Source of the DNA: Chthoniobacter flavus Ellin428
Lineage (GTDB): Bacteria > Verrucomicrobiota > Verrucomicrobiia > Chthoniobacterales > Chthoniobacteraceae
Direction of reading: 5' to 3'
DNA length: 64,000 nt
Assembly: GCF_000173075.1 (NCBI RefSeq)
Contig: NZ_ABVL01000020.1
Span: 62,001-126,000, forward strand
Under the pieces are notes generated by a model that saw nothing but the letters and a program-made list of their open reading frames with translations, was not told where the DNA came from and searched no databases. Shown here piece after piece: positions 18,601-26,474 of the stretch. The stretch's first letter is position 1. Each line of letters starts with the position of its first letter. The position numbers were made by a program, and so were the translations under genes.

Positions 18601-20382
18601 CGATATCTTGCCGGAGAGGCTCCCATCCCAGCGAGCGGCCCAGTTGTTATTCGTGCCCGTTTGCAGCGAGGCGTTCGTGGGCTGGCCGGATCCCCAGAGA
18701 AAATCGACGGTGGGATCCAGGCGGGTGAGCGTGGGAGCGGTAAAAGGTGTGAGTGTCGCGTTCGCACTCCCGGTTTGGCTGCCAGGCACGGCGGTGCCGG
18801 TAATGGCGACGGTCAAAGTCCCGCTCCCTGATCCGCCGGTCACTTGCGTGATTGTGTAAGTTCTATCGTAAACTCCCACAGCAGAGCCCGTGAACAGGTT
18901 GCCCGAAGTAAATTGCAAAGTGACCGTGCCGTTGACTGCAAAAGGCGTCGCGGGAGTGCCGGTATAAGAGATCACCGCGGTGCCGGTGGTGCCCGTTGAT
19001 TGCGTGTAGGTATAGGCCACCGCGAGGCCCCCAAAGTTCGAAGCATTGGTCGGCGCAGCAAATGGATTAATCGTGACATTGCCTGAGCCGGAGCCGGCCA
19101 GGGCCACGCCGTTCACCGATGCCGTGACGGTGAAGCTGTTCGTTCCGACCGAGGCGATATTATACGTGCCGTTGTAATAATCGTTCGAGCTCAGGAAAAG
19201 CGGCCCGTTCGTAAAGGTGAGGGTGACGGGACTGCCGACGGCGAAGGGAACGGCGGGCGCGCCCGTGTAGGTGACGGTGACCGTGCCGGCTGTCGAGGAG
19301 GTGGGAGCAAATGTATAGCTCCCCGTGGCGGCGCCGAGACCGCCGGAGTTCGTCGTATAGGCTGCGTTGGAGCCGACGTAATATTGGCCGGTTAATCCCG
19401 TTCCGGTCGCGGCTCCAGCCACAGTGCTCGGATAAATGGTGACGCTGGCCGAGGTCGGCGTGCCGAGCGAGTAGCCTCCACCGGCTTGCGCGGTAATGGT
19501 GAGAGTGGTGCTGCTCGTCCGGGTGGAATTGTAGAGCGGCGTCACATTCAATGTCACCGAGTTCACCCACGGCGGGAACGTCACCGAATTGGGCAGCGCC
19601 GCGTAATCGGTGCCTTCGATGGCGGTGCCGGATTTTTGAATCGGAACGGTAATCGAACTGAAAGATTGATAACCGGACCGGGTGAAAGTAATGACACCCG
19701 TGTCGCTTGGGGCGGTGACGCTGTCCGGAGGTTGGATGGCGCTGGGATCGGAGGTGGTGACGGTGACCACGTTTTGCGTCGCCAGGGCGTTGGCGAGCGC
19801 GGTGTGGTCATAAATGGATTGGGAGGAAATCGAAGTGCCCGTGGCATAACCCAGGACTGCTTTTGCCCAATCGGCGACCTGGTCGCTGGAGGTCGATTGA
19901 TCTTGCGCGACCACGCGGAAGAATGCTCCCGCGGCCTTCGGGCAAACGAGCGTCTTCGAAGTGCCATCGCCCACGACGGAAACACCGGCTACCGCCTGCC
20001 AGTTCAGCGGGTTGAGCGAGGCCGTGGACTGCGCGGTGTAGAGCTTTTGATTGATCGTGGGGAAGGTGAGCGAAACGGTGGTGCTGTTACTCGTGATCGT
20101 GGCGACTTGCAGCCGGGAGTTGGGTTGGAAGGGATTGGTCCCGGCCGCGAGCTCCGCGCCATTGCTAATACCATCGCCATCATCATCCGCCGCTAGCCAG
20201 GTCGGACTGTTAATCTGTGCGTCGGTGACGCCGTAGAGCATTTTCCAGACGCTCTTGTTGATGTTGGAATCAATCTGTCCAAAGCTCAACGGAGCACTAC
20301 AGCAGAGGCCGAGAGCGATCAGGAAGAGAAGCAATGGGTTGCGCCGTGGGTCGTTTGCTTGAGTTGGGTGGGTTGCGCTCAT
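12631..20382 (-). CDS. Giant DUF1800 protein with PA14 and FCCH-like repeats (N-terminal part)
   Basis: I start at ATG 20382, which gives a clean signal peptide (RRNPLLLFLIALGLCCSAPLSFG); the frame reaches up to 20484. In order, the protein has: a DDDGDGISNGAE calcium-type motif and a small beta module (residues about 55-165); Calx-beta/Ig-like strands; two TGTPATPFAV-type repeats; then at least five PA14-type domains (landmarks DGARLYVNNALVIDAW, DGARVYL, AGRLVFNG, QARLYVNGVLIIDGW, DGARLWVNGQLVINQW) interleaved with four FCCH-like repeats; a sixth PA14-like unit; and the DUF1800 domain beginning near 14120 (SRFLTQATFGPS). The frame stops at 12631 because of a shift near 12655. Joined with 11385-12665 it is about 3,000 aa. 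PA14 domains usually bind glycans, so a cell-surface polysaccharide-binding role is inferred. Confidence 0.85.
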   Translation of the reverse strand: MSATHPTQANDPRRNPLLLFLIALGLCCSAPLSFGQIDSNINKSVWKMLYGVTDAQINSPTWLAADDDGDGISNGAELAAGTNPFQPNSRLQVATITSNSTTVSLTFPTINQKLYTAQSTASLNPLNWQAVAGVSVVGDGTSKTLVCPKAAGAFFRVVAQDQSTSSDQVADWAKAVLGYATGTSISSQSIYDHTALANALATQNVVTVTTSDPSAIQPPDSVTAPSDTGVITFTRSGYQSFSSITVPIQKSGTAIEGTDYAALPNSVTFPPWVNSVTLNVTPLYNSTRTSSTTLTITAQAGGGYSLGTPTSASVTIYPSTVAGAATGTGLTGQYYVGSNAAYTTNSGGLGAATGSYTFAPTSSTAGTVTVTYTGAPAVPFAVGSPVTLTFTNGPLFLSSNDYYNGTYNIASVGTNSFTVTASVNGVALAGSGSGNVTINPFAAPTNASNFGGLAVAYTYTQSTGTTGTAVISYTGTPATPFAVNGTVTLQFTSGNLFTGSAVGVYDRTYTITQVTGGSGSGTLTVAITGTAVPGSQTGSANATLTPFTAPTLTRLDPTVDFLWGSGQPTNASLQTGTNNNWAARWDGSLSGKISTVTMTIASPGVVAWTNHGLKAGAPVIFSTTGALPTGLTAGTTYFVSSSGLTANAFEVSATSGGTPVNTSGTQSGTQTATAVLTQTSTVTTTIASPCVVTWANHGFQAGASVVFSTTGALPTGLTAGTAYFVSSTGLTANNFEVSATPGGTPINTSGTQSGTQTALAYGNSTYTFELQANDGARLYVNNALVIDAWTPGVSSYAAYPPGGVAISLNPLLTPVIPIRVEYYHLDGTTASFNLGWKAPGSSSFVNIPSSNVFLPGAGTGANGWSGSYWTNIGGNAPSPGNSAVNISIGTPAVVTWNSHSLIPGTPVVFTSSATNGLPTGLTAGATYYVLSAGLTANTFEVAGTPGGAAINTSGTQSGTQTAFSFTAFYGLPRYGDYPSSLANLSWPSQPSATLPSTNNYSVRWDGYLSPTETSTVTTSSASPCVVTWTNHGLQPGAPVVFSTTGALPTGLTAGTTYFVISAGLTANAFEVSATPGGSAVNTSGTQSGTQTAVAGGTDTYTFDVQAADGARVYLDLNQNGTFDSGETIIDAWTGQAASSPLASSSYTLTAGQVYRFRVEYNDTASSNALVKVRMKSNSTGTMAPIPVGCVLRADPLTGVATGTLGLWASYFSNASLTDPPLYAAQDPSTPTSTSVTLTNTYGASKPGTGSLGSAGSNNYAGRFDTYIKTTVAGPYGFQLVATTAGRLVFNGTEVIPFTAGTSTTTVASLTASTAYPVRVEFYDVNANGSAVLSWKPGNTGPFVTVPAANFFQDSGATTPGVVGSYWTNTAFLGTPSFSDFQTQISYSKGSGQPGDTWAAANFSAAWDGYLAAATNGTYTFTLQAQSQARLYVNGVLIIDGWTTPGSAANPLTGTISLPGGTNARVPIHVDYASSATGGFLYVLWQPPTQASLTTLPNSAVFRDATTSQQGLLATYYANTTQTAPYFYQVQENNNPELNYYYGTGRPDPSLPFDGFTVRWTGQVLPQYTEPYFFTVKSDDGARLWVNGQLVINQWKSQGTTENISPPIYLQAGVFYDIKLEYLESTGNAECHLNWYSADQAEQIIPMARLFPNMTGLAGAGATGVTSNTNDVYVAGSGTPYSYAISGSNGPGTYSASNLPSGLSLSGNVISGTLSTPGNYQFTVTTNNASGTSSEVVNLQVVGAPGNITREIWTGLAGPSVSDIPLLSTAPNSTNNTLTTIEDTSAYGNNTGERLRGYFTAPATGNYYFWIAGSGGAVDANHTVAELWISDSDQAVAKIRRAYVSGTTGTGSRVWNAQATQQSPWLSLVGGQRYYFEVLHNTGSSGSSSTLSVGWFFDPTGNTANPIANGANPAAATAGGVVPNFVLWPWDNPPTLATSGTIYLASLAGPTTLSGIKATGGAYIRVNGSTGIVHVNSSGLTSGATTQQLYAAAVGSNPPTLLFDLGAQDKNYSTLKTSDGGYTWSMQGSDLTALQTGKVFLAIGTTSNPITANNPYGELTGTFGAVAGSQIAPSLPSYTSPSWTDDHATNDASNSRFLTQATFGPSPSDMGFVSATLSSSVKSLGYRPWMENQFTLSGTHNVPYILAHLTGDPQNPYYDTLFFNSWWNNSVNAPDQLRQRVAFALSEILVTSDVGPLNNNGRTLADYYDTLVDYAFTDFRTILKQVTLTSAMGVYLNMQGNYKGNYQTGLHPNENYAREIMQLFSIGLYRLWPDGTLVLDSTGNPIPTYDQTVITGMARVFTGWNWGQSLNNGRLPTGTPGSNYLDPMVLISTQHELGTKILLDNVMLPAAIVTSQSDTSHDPNPNPITIQSTDPANGPGNLVSTSITSSFDLNGLHDLEAALNGIMNSGSVGPFICRQLIQRLVTSNPKPDYVYRVVRAFNGERNIDGVATGVVGDMKDVIRAILLDPEARNATEATAIGFGKQREPLLRVTAAMRAFPVTGITNATYREQGEQVILITTPNPHRLSNSDFVLLDNWADGGGSTTNLPYTQGYGPVSNTTPNYTYVGATHVATIARARLQGRR
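17105..18605 (-). repeat. Four FCCH-like coding repeats in the DUF1800 gene
   Basis: Copies lie at about 17105-17350, 17500-17735, 18111-18345 and 18367-18605. Each encodes about 78 residues: V(V/A)TW.NHGL..G.PVVF, LPTGLTAG, YFV...GLTAN.FEVS.TPGG..., NTSGTQSGTQTA. They are well conserved at DNA level, and the two at 18.1-18.6 kb lie directly in tandem. Confidence 0.85.
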
Positions 20383-20663
20383 AACTAGGGTGAGTTGGCA
20401 GCTTGTTTGGAGGGAGAGGGGAAGCGGTCCGGAAACTAGAACGCAGCCGGAATCGGGTGCGGTATGGCTGGAGAATGACAGCAACTCGCGATGAAAAATC
20501 CCAATGACATCCGGAGCGGAGAGCGAGGCCTCAAGGGGGGAAGCGTCATTGTGGTTTGCGGGGACAAACGGAAGTTTCTCGAACTGATGTCGTAAACTGA
20601 ATAAAGATTTTAGAGGAAATAATACGGGCGTCGAGACTTTTTCCGCTACGTGCTTGTCCTGAA

Positions 20664-23288
20664 ATGCCTTCTCCCAGTTGGCACAGACCCGCGTTTGACA
20701 GAGAGGGGGATTCTGATAATTATCGCGGCGTGGCCCGCCTCCATTTCCTCATCCCACTTCTTGCCGGGGGCATTGCCCTTGGCCAGAATCCACCATCGCC
20801 GATTCTCCCCGCGGGAGGCCGCCCGCCTGTGCCGGAGGCTCCGGGGAAAGGGTCCGTGCCGACGCGGTTGCAATTTCCGAATACCGACGTGAAGGAAGTG
20901 CTCGCGTTTTACGAGCGCCTGACGAAGAAGCGGATGATCATCGACAATCAAGTGCAGGGCACGGTCAATATTGTCGTGAGCGGCGAAGTGCCGGCGGAAG
21001 AGGCCATTCGGATTATCGAGATCAACCTTTTGCTCAATGGCTTTACGTTGATTCCCGTGGAGGGGACGGACATGGTGAAAGTCGTCGGGAGCGGCAAGAA
21101 CCCGCGCACCGCTGCTATTCCGATCATCTCCGACGAATTATTACTGCCGGAAGGCGAGCAGGTCGTGACTTACATTGCCAAGTTGCACTACGCCGACCCG
21201 ACCGAGGTGCAGCAACTATTGAGCACCTTCGTCGTTCCGGCTCCAGGCGGATACACGAACGTCACGGCGTTGCCGAAGTCGCAGACTCTGGTTATCACCG
21301 AGAACACCGCGACGATTCGTGGGCTCATCCGCATTCTGCACGAGATTGATATTCCTCCGGCCGAAGTGATTAGCGAATTCATTCCGCTGGAACGGGCGGA
21401 CGCCAAGGACGTGCTGGAAAAGCTGACCGCAATTTTCGAAAAACAGCCGACTTCGGGCAGCGGTGCGGCCCCGCGTGCGCCGGGAGCGCCGCCCGCGCCT
21501 GTGCCTGCGGCGCTGGCCAACGTTCCTCCGGGAAGTGTGGCGGCGGAAGTGAATCAGGCGGGGGCGGTGGAGCTACACAGCCGCTCCTTGTCGGAGGACT
21601 CGATCATCATCGGTAAAATCAAGCTGACTGCGGATGTGCGGACCAACCGGATTCACGTGGTGACGCGACCGGTCAATATGCCTTTCGTGCGGAAATTGAT
21701 CACCGAGTTCGATGAGTCGGTGAAATTTGGCATACCGGTGGAACGTCCTTTGCGCTTCATCTCGGTGGGCGATGTGCTGGACGTCATCGTCAAGGCCATC
21801 ACCGAACCCGGAGCGAAGGAGGAAGGTGGCGGTGGAGGCTCCGAGGGTCGCAAGTCGTCACAGCAAAACACGGCGGCGCGCTCGACGGGCGGAACTTCCG
21901 GTGGCGCCGGCGTCACGGGCTCGGGCGATAGCTCGGGCACGGGCAGCGAGTTCAATGTTTCCGAGGAGCTTTCCACGCAAGGCGTGGATACCACTCCCGA
22001 AGCGCGGGTGGTGGGGACCACGAAGATCATCGCGGACAAGAATGCCAATAAGATCATCATCATTGGCGGCGAGGACGTCAAAGCGAAGGTGTTTCGTTTG
22101 CTGGATGAACTCGATCAACGCATTCCGCAGGTCATGCTCCACACGGTCATCGGTGAGTTGAACCTCGACGACAAGTCGCAGTTTGGCGTCGACTACATCC
22201 TGCGCAATGCGGGACTGGGGCTGTCGCCGCTCGTGGTGAATGGCGGTAATTCGACGGGGACCAACAACACTTCGACGGGCACCGCGGCCGCGGCCACGGG
22301 TTCGAGCAATGCTGGCACCTCCACCGCGACGAACACGGTGACGCCCTCGAGTACGACCGGGACAACCACGACGGGGTCTACCGCTTCGAATTTGGTCGAT
22401 GTGTCCAGTGGCCACGGCATACTCAATTTTAACAACCTGCTCAGCCAGGATACGATTCGGTCCGTCGCCGGTGTCGGAGGAAGTGGTGTGACTGGCTTTG
22501 TGACGGCTGGCAACTCCCTCACGGCAATCGTCACGGCGTTGATGAATACCAATCGTTTTCGGGTCGTGACCCGGCCGAGCGTTTTCACCCGCAACAACAA
22601 GAAAGCAATCATCGCTTCCGGTCAGGAAATTCCCGTTCCCACCAGCATTCAAAGCGCGCTCAATGCCGGAACGACGGTCAATACGGGCCTGGTTACCCAG
22701 TCCAGCGTCCAGTTCAAACGCGTCGCGTTGCAATTGGAGGTCGTCCCGCTGATCAATGCCGACCGCGAGGTATCACTCGATGTCCTGCAAAAGATCGATC
22801 AGGTTTCCGGTTCGACGCGCATCGATAACAACGACATTCCGAACATCGCCACGCGCTATGTCAAAACCAGCGTGACGGTTCCGAATGAGGGGACGGTGGT
22901 GCTCGGTGGGTTGATCCAGCAAAGCATGAACAAAGTCCGCTCGGGCATTCCGCTGCTCAGCAGCATACCGGGCCTCGGTTATCTTTTCAGCAGCACTACC
23001 AAGGAAAAGATCCGCACGGAGTTGGTCATCCTCATTCGGCCGGAAGTCAGTTGGGCTCCGCCGGAAGCCGCGCAAATCCGGGAACGCGCGCAGGAGGTGC
23101 TGTCCATGGATCCGGATCTGGAGGCATCGCTCTCTAAGAACGGCGTCCGCAAGGCCGAGGCGCCTGAGGGGCTGCCGACCGCGACCCCGACGCCGACTCC
23201 CAAGCCGAAGAAGCACAGTTGGTTTGGCAAGAAAGAGGCGTCGAGCACGGACACGCCGCTGTTGGACAAGCCGGCCTTTCGTTGGTAA
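20664..23288 (+). CDS. gspD: Type II secretion-type secretin (GspD-like)
   Basis: The 874-aa protein forms the outer-membrane channel of a type II secretion or type IV pilus-like system. N0/STN-like (residues about 66-145, LQFPNTDVKEVLAFYERLT) and N1/N2-type repeats (165-350, KLHYADPTEVQQLL, IPLERADAKDVLEKL) precede the secretin barrel (about 590-800). The barrel has RFRVVTRPSVFTRNNKKA, VPNEGTVVLGGLIQ and ELVILIRPEV. Two Gly/Ser/Thr-rich insertions (about 385-430 and 515-575) lengthen it beyond typical GspD (about 650-700 aa). A Pro/Lys-rich tail follows. The start is uncertain: ATG 20664 leaves 22 odd residues, while GTG 20730 gives a direct signal peptide (VARLHFLIPLLAGGIALG). No other gsp gene adjoins it. 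Confidence 0.88.
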   Translation: MPSPSWHRPAFDREGDSDNYRGVARLHFLIPLLAGGIALGQNPPSPILPAGGRPPVPEAPGKGSVPTRLQFPNTDVKEVLAFYERLTKKRMIIDNQVQGTVNIVVSGEVPAEEAIRIIEINLLLNGFTLIPVEGTDMVKVVGSGKNPRTAAIPIISDELLLPEGEQVVTYIAKLHYADPTEVQQLLSTFVVPAPGGYTNVTALPKSQTLVITENTATIRGLIRILHEIDIPPAEVISEFIPLERADAKDVLEKLTAIFEKQPTSGSGAAPRAPGAPPAPVPAALANVPPGSVAAEVNQAGAVELHSRSLSEDSIIIGKIKLTADVRTNRIHVVTRPVNMPFVRKLITEFDESVKFGIPVERPLRFISVGDVLDVIVKAITEPGAKEEGGGGGSEGRKSSQQNTAARSTGGTSGGAGVTGSGDSSGTGSEFNVSEELSTQGVDTTPEARVVGTTKIIADKNANKIIIIGGEDVKAKVFRLLDELDQRIPQVMLHTVIGELNLDDKSQFGVDYILRNAGLGLSPLVVNGGNSTGTNNTSTGTAAAATGSSNAGTSTATNTVTPSSTTGTTTTGSTASNLVDVSSGHGILNFNNLLSQDTIRSVAGVGGSGVTGFVTAGNSLTAIVTALMNTNRFRVVTRPSVFTRNNKKAIIASGQEIPVPTSIQSALNAGTTVNTGLVTQSSVQFKRVALQLEVVPLINADREVSLDVLQKIDQVSGSTRIDNNDIPNIATRYVKTSVTVPNEGTVVLGGLIQQSMNKVRSGIPLLSSIPGLGYLFSSTTKEKIRTELVILIRPEVSWAPPEAAQIRERAQEVLSMDPDLEASLSKNGVRKAEAPEGLPTATPTPTPKPKKHSWFGKKEASSTDTPLLDKPAFRW

Positions 23289-23340
23289 CGCGCGCGCCGG
23301 CGCAGCCGTGCGGTGGCTCGCGTTCTGCCGGGGCCGATCG

Positions 23341-23709
23341 CTAGCGGAAAGTTTTTCCGTCCGTTTCCGATCGGATTACTACCGGAGCATCTCCTTCGTA
23401 TTCCGCGAGCCAGAGCGGTTTGGGACAACGCCAATGATGGATGTTCGGTCCGACCGCTGTCGTTCGCCAGCCATCCGGATAATGGGCGACCGTGGCGAAA
23501 GGGGGGGCGGTTCGTCTTTCGACCGCATCGATGCCATACCCGCGTTCCAACGGCGTGATGTAGCCTCGCGCGATCCACTCGGCCACCAGTTCGCCACGGA
23601 CATTGGTGACACGCAATTTGGTAAAGGTGTCGTGCCCGTAAGGAGCATGCTCGCAAGCGGAAAGGCCTGCCGCGGCCACCAAAATAGGAAATAGAGAGGA
23701 GGACTTCAC
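23341..23709 (-). CDS. Small predicted lipoprotein
   Basis: Starting at GTG 23709 gives a 122-aa protein with a lipoprotein signal (SSSLFPILVAAAGLSAC, lipobox LSAC, mature Cys near residue 18). It is then small and globular, with conserved-looking aromatic and charged positions (GYITPLERGYGIDAVERR, WRTTAVGPNIHHW). The frame extends upstream to 23892, but those residues lack coding character. It is convergent with the secretin gene, 52 bases away, so it may belong to another unit. I do not recognise the family. It could be a small outer- or inner-membrane lipoprotein, and nothing shows it to be a secretin pilotin. Confidence 0.6.
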   Translation of the reverse strand: MKSSSLFPILVAAAGLSACEHAPYGHDTFTKLRVTNVRGELVAEWIARGYITPLERGYGIDAVERRTAPPFATVAHYPDGWRTTAVGPNIHHWRCPKPLWLAEYEGDAPVVIRSETDGKTFR

Positions 23710-23924
23710 TCGAGGAAAAGATGCCCAATCCCAACTCCCATCACAAGCTCCGAGCGGAGGCAGTTCGCGGAAATGCAATCGGCTGAAAGAGACGGCTGCG
23801 TTGCCATGCTCGATAGCCGGAAGGGAAATGGACGCGAGTTTGCTGCGTCGGTGGCAAATTCTCCTCTGGTCGGGCGCGGGAGCTTGCGTCATCCTTGGCG
23901 GAATCTTCTCGAACAGATCTGCTC

Positions 23925-24359
23925 ATGAGTATCGCCAAAGCCTGCCTCTTCTTCGCCATTTGCCTCGGGGCATCTCCTGCGTGGGCCGGGGATGCAGTTG
24001 CGTTTGATTATGCGAAGGGGCTCGGCGGGATTTACTATTCTTCCTCCCGGGAAGGCGGCGCCGACTATATGGAATCGCCCGACGCGCGTGCGCCCGCTCT
24101 GGCCTCGGCGCGAAAGCAGGGCGCTCGCTCGCCCATTATTATTCATCAATCCGACCTGACGGGTTATTTTTGCCTGGCGATCGGCTTCAATCAGGACGGG
24201 CGATACGTTGCCTATGTTGGCCAGGGAGACACCGCGGTGAATGCGAAGGCCGACGCCTTAAAGGGAGTCAAGGCATACGGCGCCGTGAGCAAACCAGATG
24301 TCATTCACGAGTACTTTTCTCACGGCGCGGGTTCGAAGGACACGAAGCTAACGAAATAG
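23925..24359 (+). CDS. Small secreted protein, unknown function
   Basis: From ATG 23925 the product is 144 aa with a clear signal peptide (SIAKACLFFAICLGASPAWA). The upstream ATG at 23895 adds 10 residues without a purpose. The mature part (AVAFDYAKGLGGIYYSSSREG..., GYFCLAIGFNQDGRYVAYVGQGDT..., AKADALKGVKAYG) has a periodic beta pattern that loosely recalls small DUF4189-type secreted domains, but I cannot confirm this. It lies divergent from the lipoprotein gene with about 215 bases between, which must hold the promoters for both. Confidence 0.6.
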   Translation: MSIAKACLFFAICLGASPAWAGDAVAFDYAKGLGGIYYSSSREGGADYMESPDARAPALASARKQGARSPIIIHQSDLTGYFCLAIGFNQDGRYVAYVGQGDTAVNAKADALKGVKAYGAVSKPDVIHEYFSHGAGSKDTKLTK

Positions 24360-24482
24360 CTGATAGCGGCCGAACTAATGGCGCGTTCGGACTGCGATGA
24401 AGTCTTGGACCTGCCGAGACGATGCCGCGCCGAGTCCGATTTTTGTTTTGCTGTCGATCAACGACGCGTCTAAAACATTTGT

Positions 24483-25667
24483 ATGTCTAAAGTGACGATT
24501 TGGAAGCGCGATTTGGCTGAGGAGATGAAGAAGGGCTACAAATCGAAGACGATTCCCGACATCAAGGGCTACATCCTCGAGTTGATCCTGAATGATGAAA
24601 TTCTCGACGCGCTGGAGAAGGAGAATGATTATGTGACGCCGCAGCGCATGGTGGAGGACGCGCAGGAGCTTTGCGAAAAAACCGTCGCCGCGCTGAACGC
24701 CAAATTGAAGGACCTCGACGCCAAGGTTGCCGGCAAACCCAAGCTCGTGGTCGAGAAGGCGGTGGAGGAGTTCAAAAAGCTGCTGGAGAAAGAGGCACGG
24801 GATTTGGGGAACGCTTTGAAGAAAGTGCCGGCGGCGCGTTGGGCCAAGTTCATTGCGACCAAGAAGCAGTACAAGAGCTACAAGATCGATTGCGGTTTCA
24901 AGCTGACGCTGGGAACGCTCGGCGCAGTGGGGTCCGGGCTCGCCATCGCGGCGGCCGTCCCGACGGGTGGCGCCACCCTCGCGCTGGGTATCGTCGGAGG
25001 AGTCAGATCCGGCCTCTCGCTGGTCAAACTATGCGGTGATCTTTGGATGGAAATGGAAACGGTCCAAAAATCGGTGGGAATCAGCCTCGGGATCCTGGAG
25101 AAACTCTACAAGAAACGCGCGGGCGTAGTTGCCACGGAAACCAGTTCGACGGTGATCAACAGTGTTTTCGGCGCGGAGTTTGTCCCCAATGTGGGTAAGG
25201 TCGAAAAGGATGTGAAGCTTTGGAAAAACAAGCTCGCAGGGGTGGACATCAATGGCCACAAGCTGGGCGCGCAGGCGATGAAGGTCCTTCAGGACATCGA
25301 TAAGCTGCAGGCGGTGCTGAAGAAATCGGCTTCGAAAAAAGCCGGTGAGATCATGACCAAGATTCCCAAGCTTCAGAAAGAGTTGCATAAGCTTCTCGAA
25401 AAAACCACGGCGATGAATGGGCGGGTCGCTCCGTCGGAAAAGGCGATCAAGGCGACCGAGGCGGTGTTGGAAGAACTGCAGAAGAAAATTCCGAATCTCC
25501 AGAAAGCTTTTAATACCCTGTTCCCGATCGTCACCAGTCTGGCACTGGCCGGCGCGAATGCCGGTGTCGGCTTCAAAGAGGCCCAGAATGCCATGGATAA
25601 CGCGAGCACGGCACTCGGGCTCGCCAACGATCTGCTGGGCACATTGAACGACGCGATCGAAGACTAA
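24483..25667 (+). CDS. All-helical protein with central hydrophobic hairpin, possible pore-former
   Basis: The 394-aa protein has no signal peptide. Residues 1-135 are charged amphipathic helices (LILNDEILDALEKENDYVT, EKAVEEFKKLLEKEARDL). Residues about 140-182 form a Gly/Ala-rich hydrophobic hairpin (LGTLGAVGSGLAIAAAVPTG, then ALGIVGGVRSGLSL). Residues 185-394 return to long coiled-coil-like helices rich in Lys/Glu. A helical bundle around a hydrophobic hairpin is the layout of ClyA/Hbl/XaxA-type alpha-pore-forming toxins, and is also seen in some contractile-injection effectors. I see no sequence match that proves this. It stands alone, with convergent and unrelated genes on either side. 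It could instead be a cytoplasmic membrane-remodelling or structural protein. Confidence 0.7.
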   Translation: MSKVTIWKRDLAEEMKKGYKSKTIPDIKGYILELILNDEILDALEKENDYVTPQRMVEDAQELCEKTVAALNAKLKDLDAKVAGKPKLVVEKAVEEFKKLLEKEARDLGNALKKVPAARWAKFIATKKQYKSYKIDCGFKLTLGTLGAVGSGLAIAAAVPTGGATLALGIVGGVRSGLSLVKLCGDLWMEMETVQKSVGISLGILEKLYKKRAGVVATETSSTVINSVFGAEFVPNVGKVEKDVKLWKNKLAGVDINGHKLGAQAMKVLQDIDKLQAVLKKSASKKAGEIMTKIPKLQKELHKLLEKTTAMNGRVAPSEKAIKATEAVLEELQKKIPNLQKAFNTLFPIVTSLALAGANAGVGFKEAQNAMDNASTALGLANDLLGTLNDAIED

Positions 25668-25697
25668 AACGGCAATCGGGGCAGACCCGGTGGAGGA

Positions 25698-25726
25698 GAC
25701 AAAATGGGCAACCGACTCCTTTTGTC
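25698..25726. terminator. Possible bidirectional terminator hairpin
   Basis: GACAAAA (25698-25704) pairs with TTTTGTC (25720-25726) between two convergent gene ends. The stem is short and A/T-rich on one side, giving a T-run in both directions. Confidence 0.35.
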
Positions 25727-25739
25727 CTGAGGCACCCTC

Positions 25740-26432
25740 TTAGGGATTAGGATACACGCCGATTTGCAAATCCCCTGGGTGGCCGGGTGTCTCGCGGTAG
25801 GAGAACTCGCAGCGGATCCCGATCAAATCGAGCGCGTCTTTGATGGCCAGTGCGTGGCGAGGGATGGGCGCCTGACTGGAGACAAACAGCAATACCGGCG
25901 GATTTTGCGGCGTCTCCGTTGCCGGCAGCAAGCTGACCGGCGGATCACTGCTGGCATAGCCGGCGTCGCTCAGTATCGAAGCAATCTTGGCGGCATAGAG
26001 ATACGTTTCGCGGTCACCTTTGAATGCGGCAATGGTCACGGTACCGTGCGGTGCATTGTGCAGCGTTCGCACGAACCTGGCTTTCTGTTCACCCGTGATC
26101 GCCCGATCCTGAAGCTTCGGTTCGTAGGCCGGGGTTGCCGCCGATTTCGATTTCGAACGGCCTTTGTCCGCGGCTTGGTTTTCCATGACGATTTGGTCGC
26201 GCCCGGGAGCATTCCGATGCGCCCGGTGTTCTCGCTGCAGCCAGATCAGCCCAGCGATGGCGAGCAACCCGAGCCCGAGCACGGCGGCGACGAGGCGGGG
26301 GTTGCGCCCATCGCCCGCGGGCGTCGCGGGCGTGGGCCTGGATTCTTCAGCAGAGAGAGTGGATTTGGCTTTCAAGGACGGGTGCCGCTCAGCGGCTGCC
26401 CGCAGTTTATCTATGAAAAAGTCCGGCTGCAA
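25740..26432 (-). CDS. Single-TM protein of unknown function
   Basis: This 230-aa frame opens at a TTG; an in-frame stop lies a few codons upstream, so the start can be only a little earlier. The N-terminus (residues 1-45) is polar and cytoplasmic. Residues about 47-65 form one membrane helix (LVAAVLGLGLLAIAGLIWL). A linker follows, then a C-terminal extracytoplasmic alpha/beta domain (residues about 110-230; GTVTIAAFKGDRETYLYAAKI, LFVSSQAPIPRHALAIKDAL). This C-terminal type recurs in membrane proteins where it is often annotated as hypothetical. The gene follows the 26475-30179 gene on the same strand by 42 bases and may be co-transcribed with it. I assign no function. Confidence 0.6.
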   Translation of the reverse strand: MQPDFFIDKLRAAAERHPSLKAKSTLSAEESRPTPATPAGDGRNPRLVAAVLGLGLLAIAGLIWLQREHRAHRNAPGRDQIVMENQAADKGRSKSKSAATPAYEPKLQDRAITGEQKARFVRTLHNAPHGTVTIAAFKGDRETYLYAAKIASILSDAGYASSDPPVSLLPATETPQNPPVLLFVSSQAPIPRHALAIKDALDLIGIRCEFSYRETPGHPGDLQIGVYPNP

Positions 26433-26474
26433 AGAAGAGTCCGTGACGTTTATCTGTCATGCGAACGATCGAGT

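Noticed and set aside
17105..18605. Ubiquitin-pathway function from FCCH-like repeats
   Set aside because: Only the small repeat resembles the domain; no activating-enzyme catalytic region is present.
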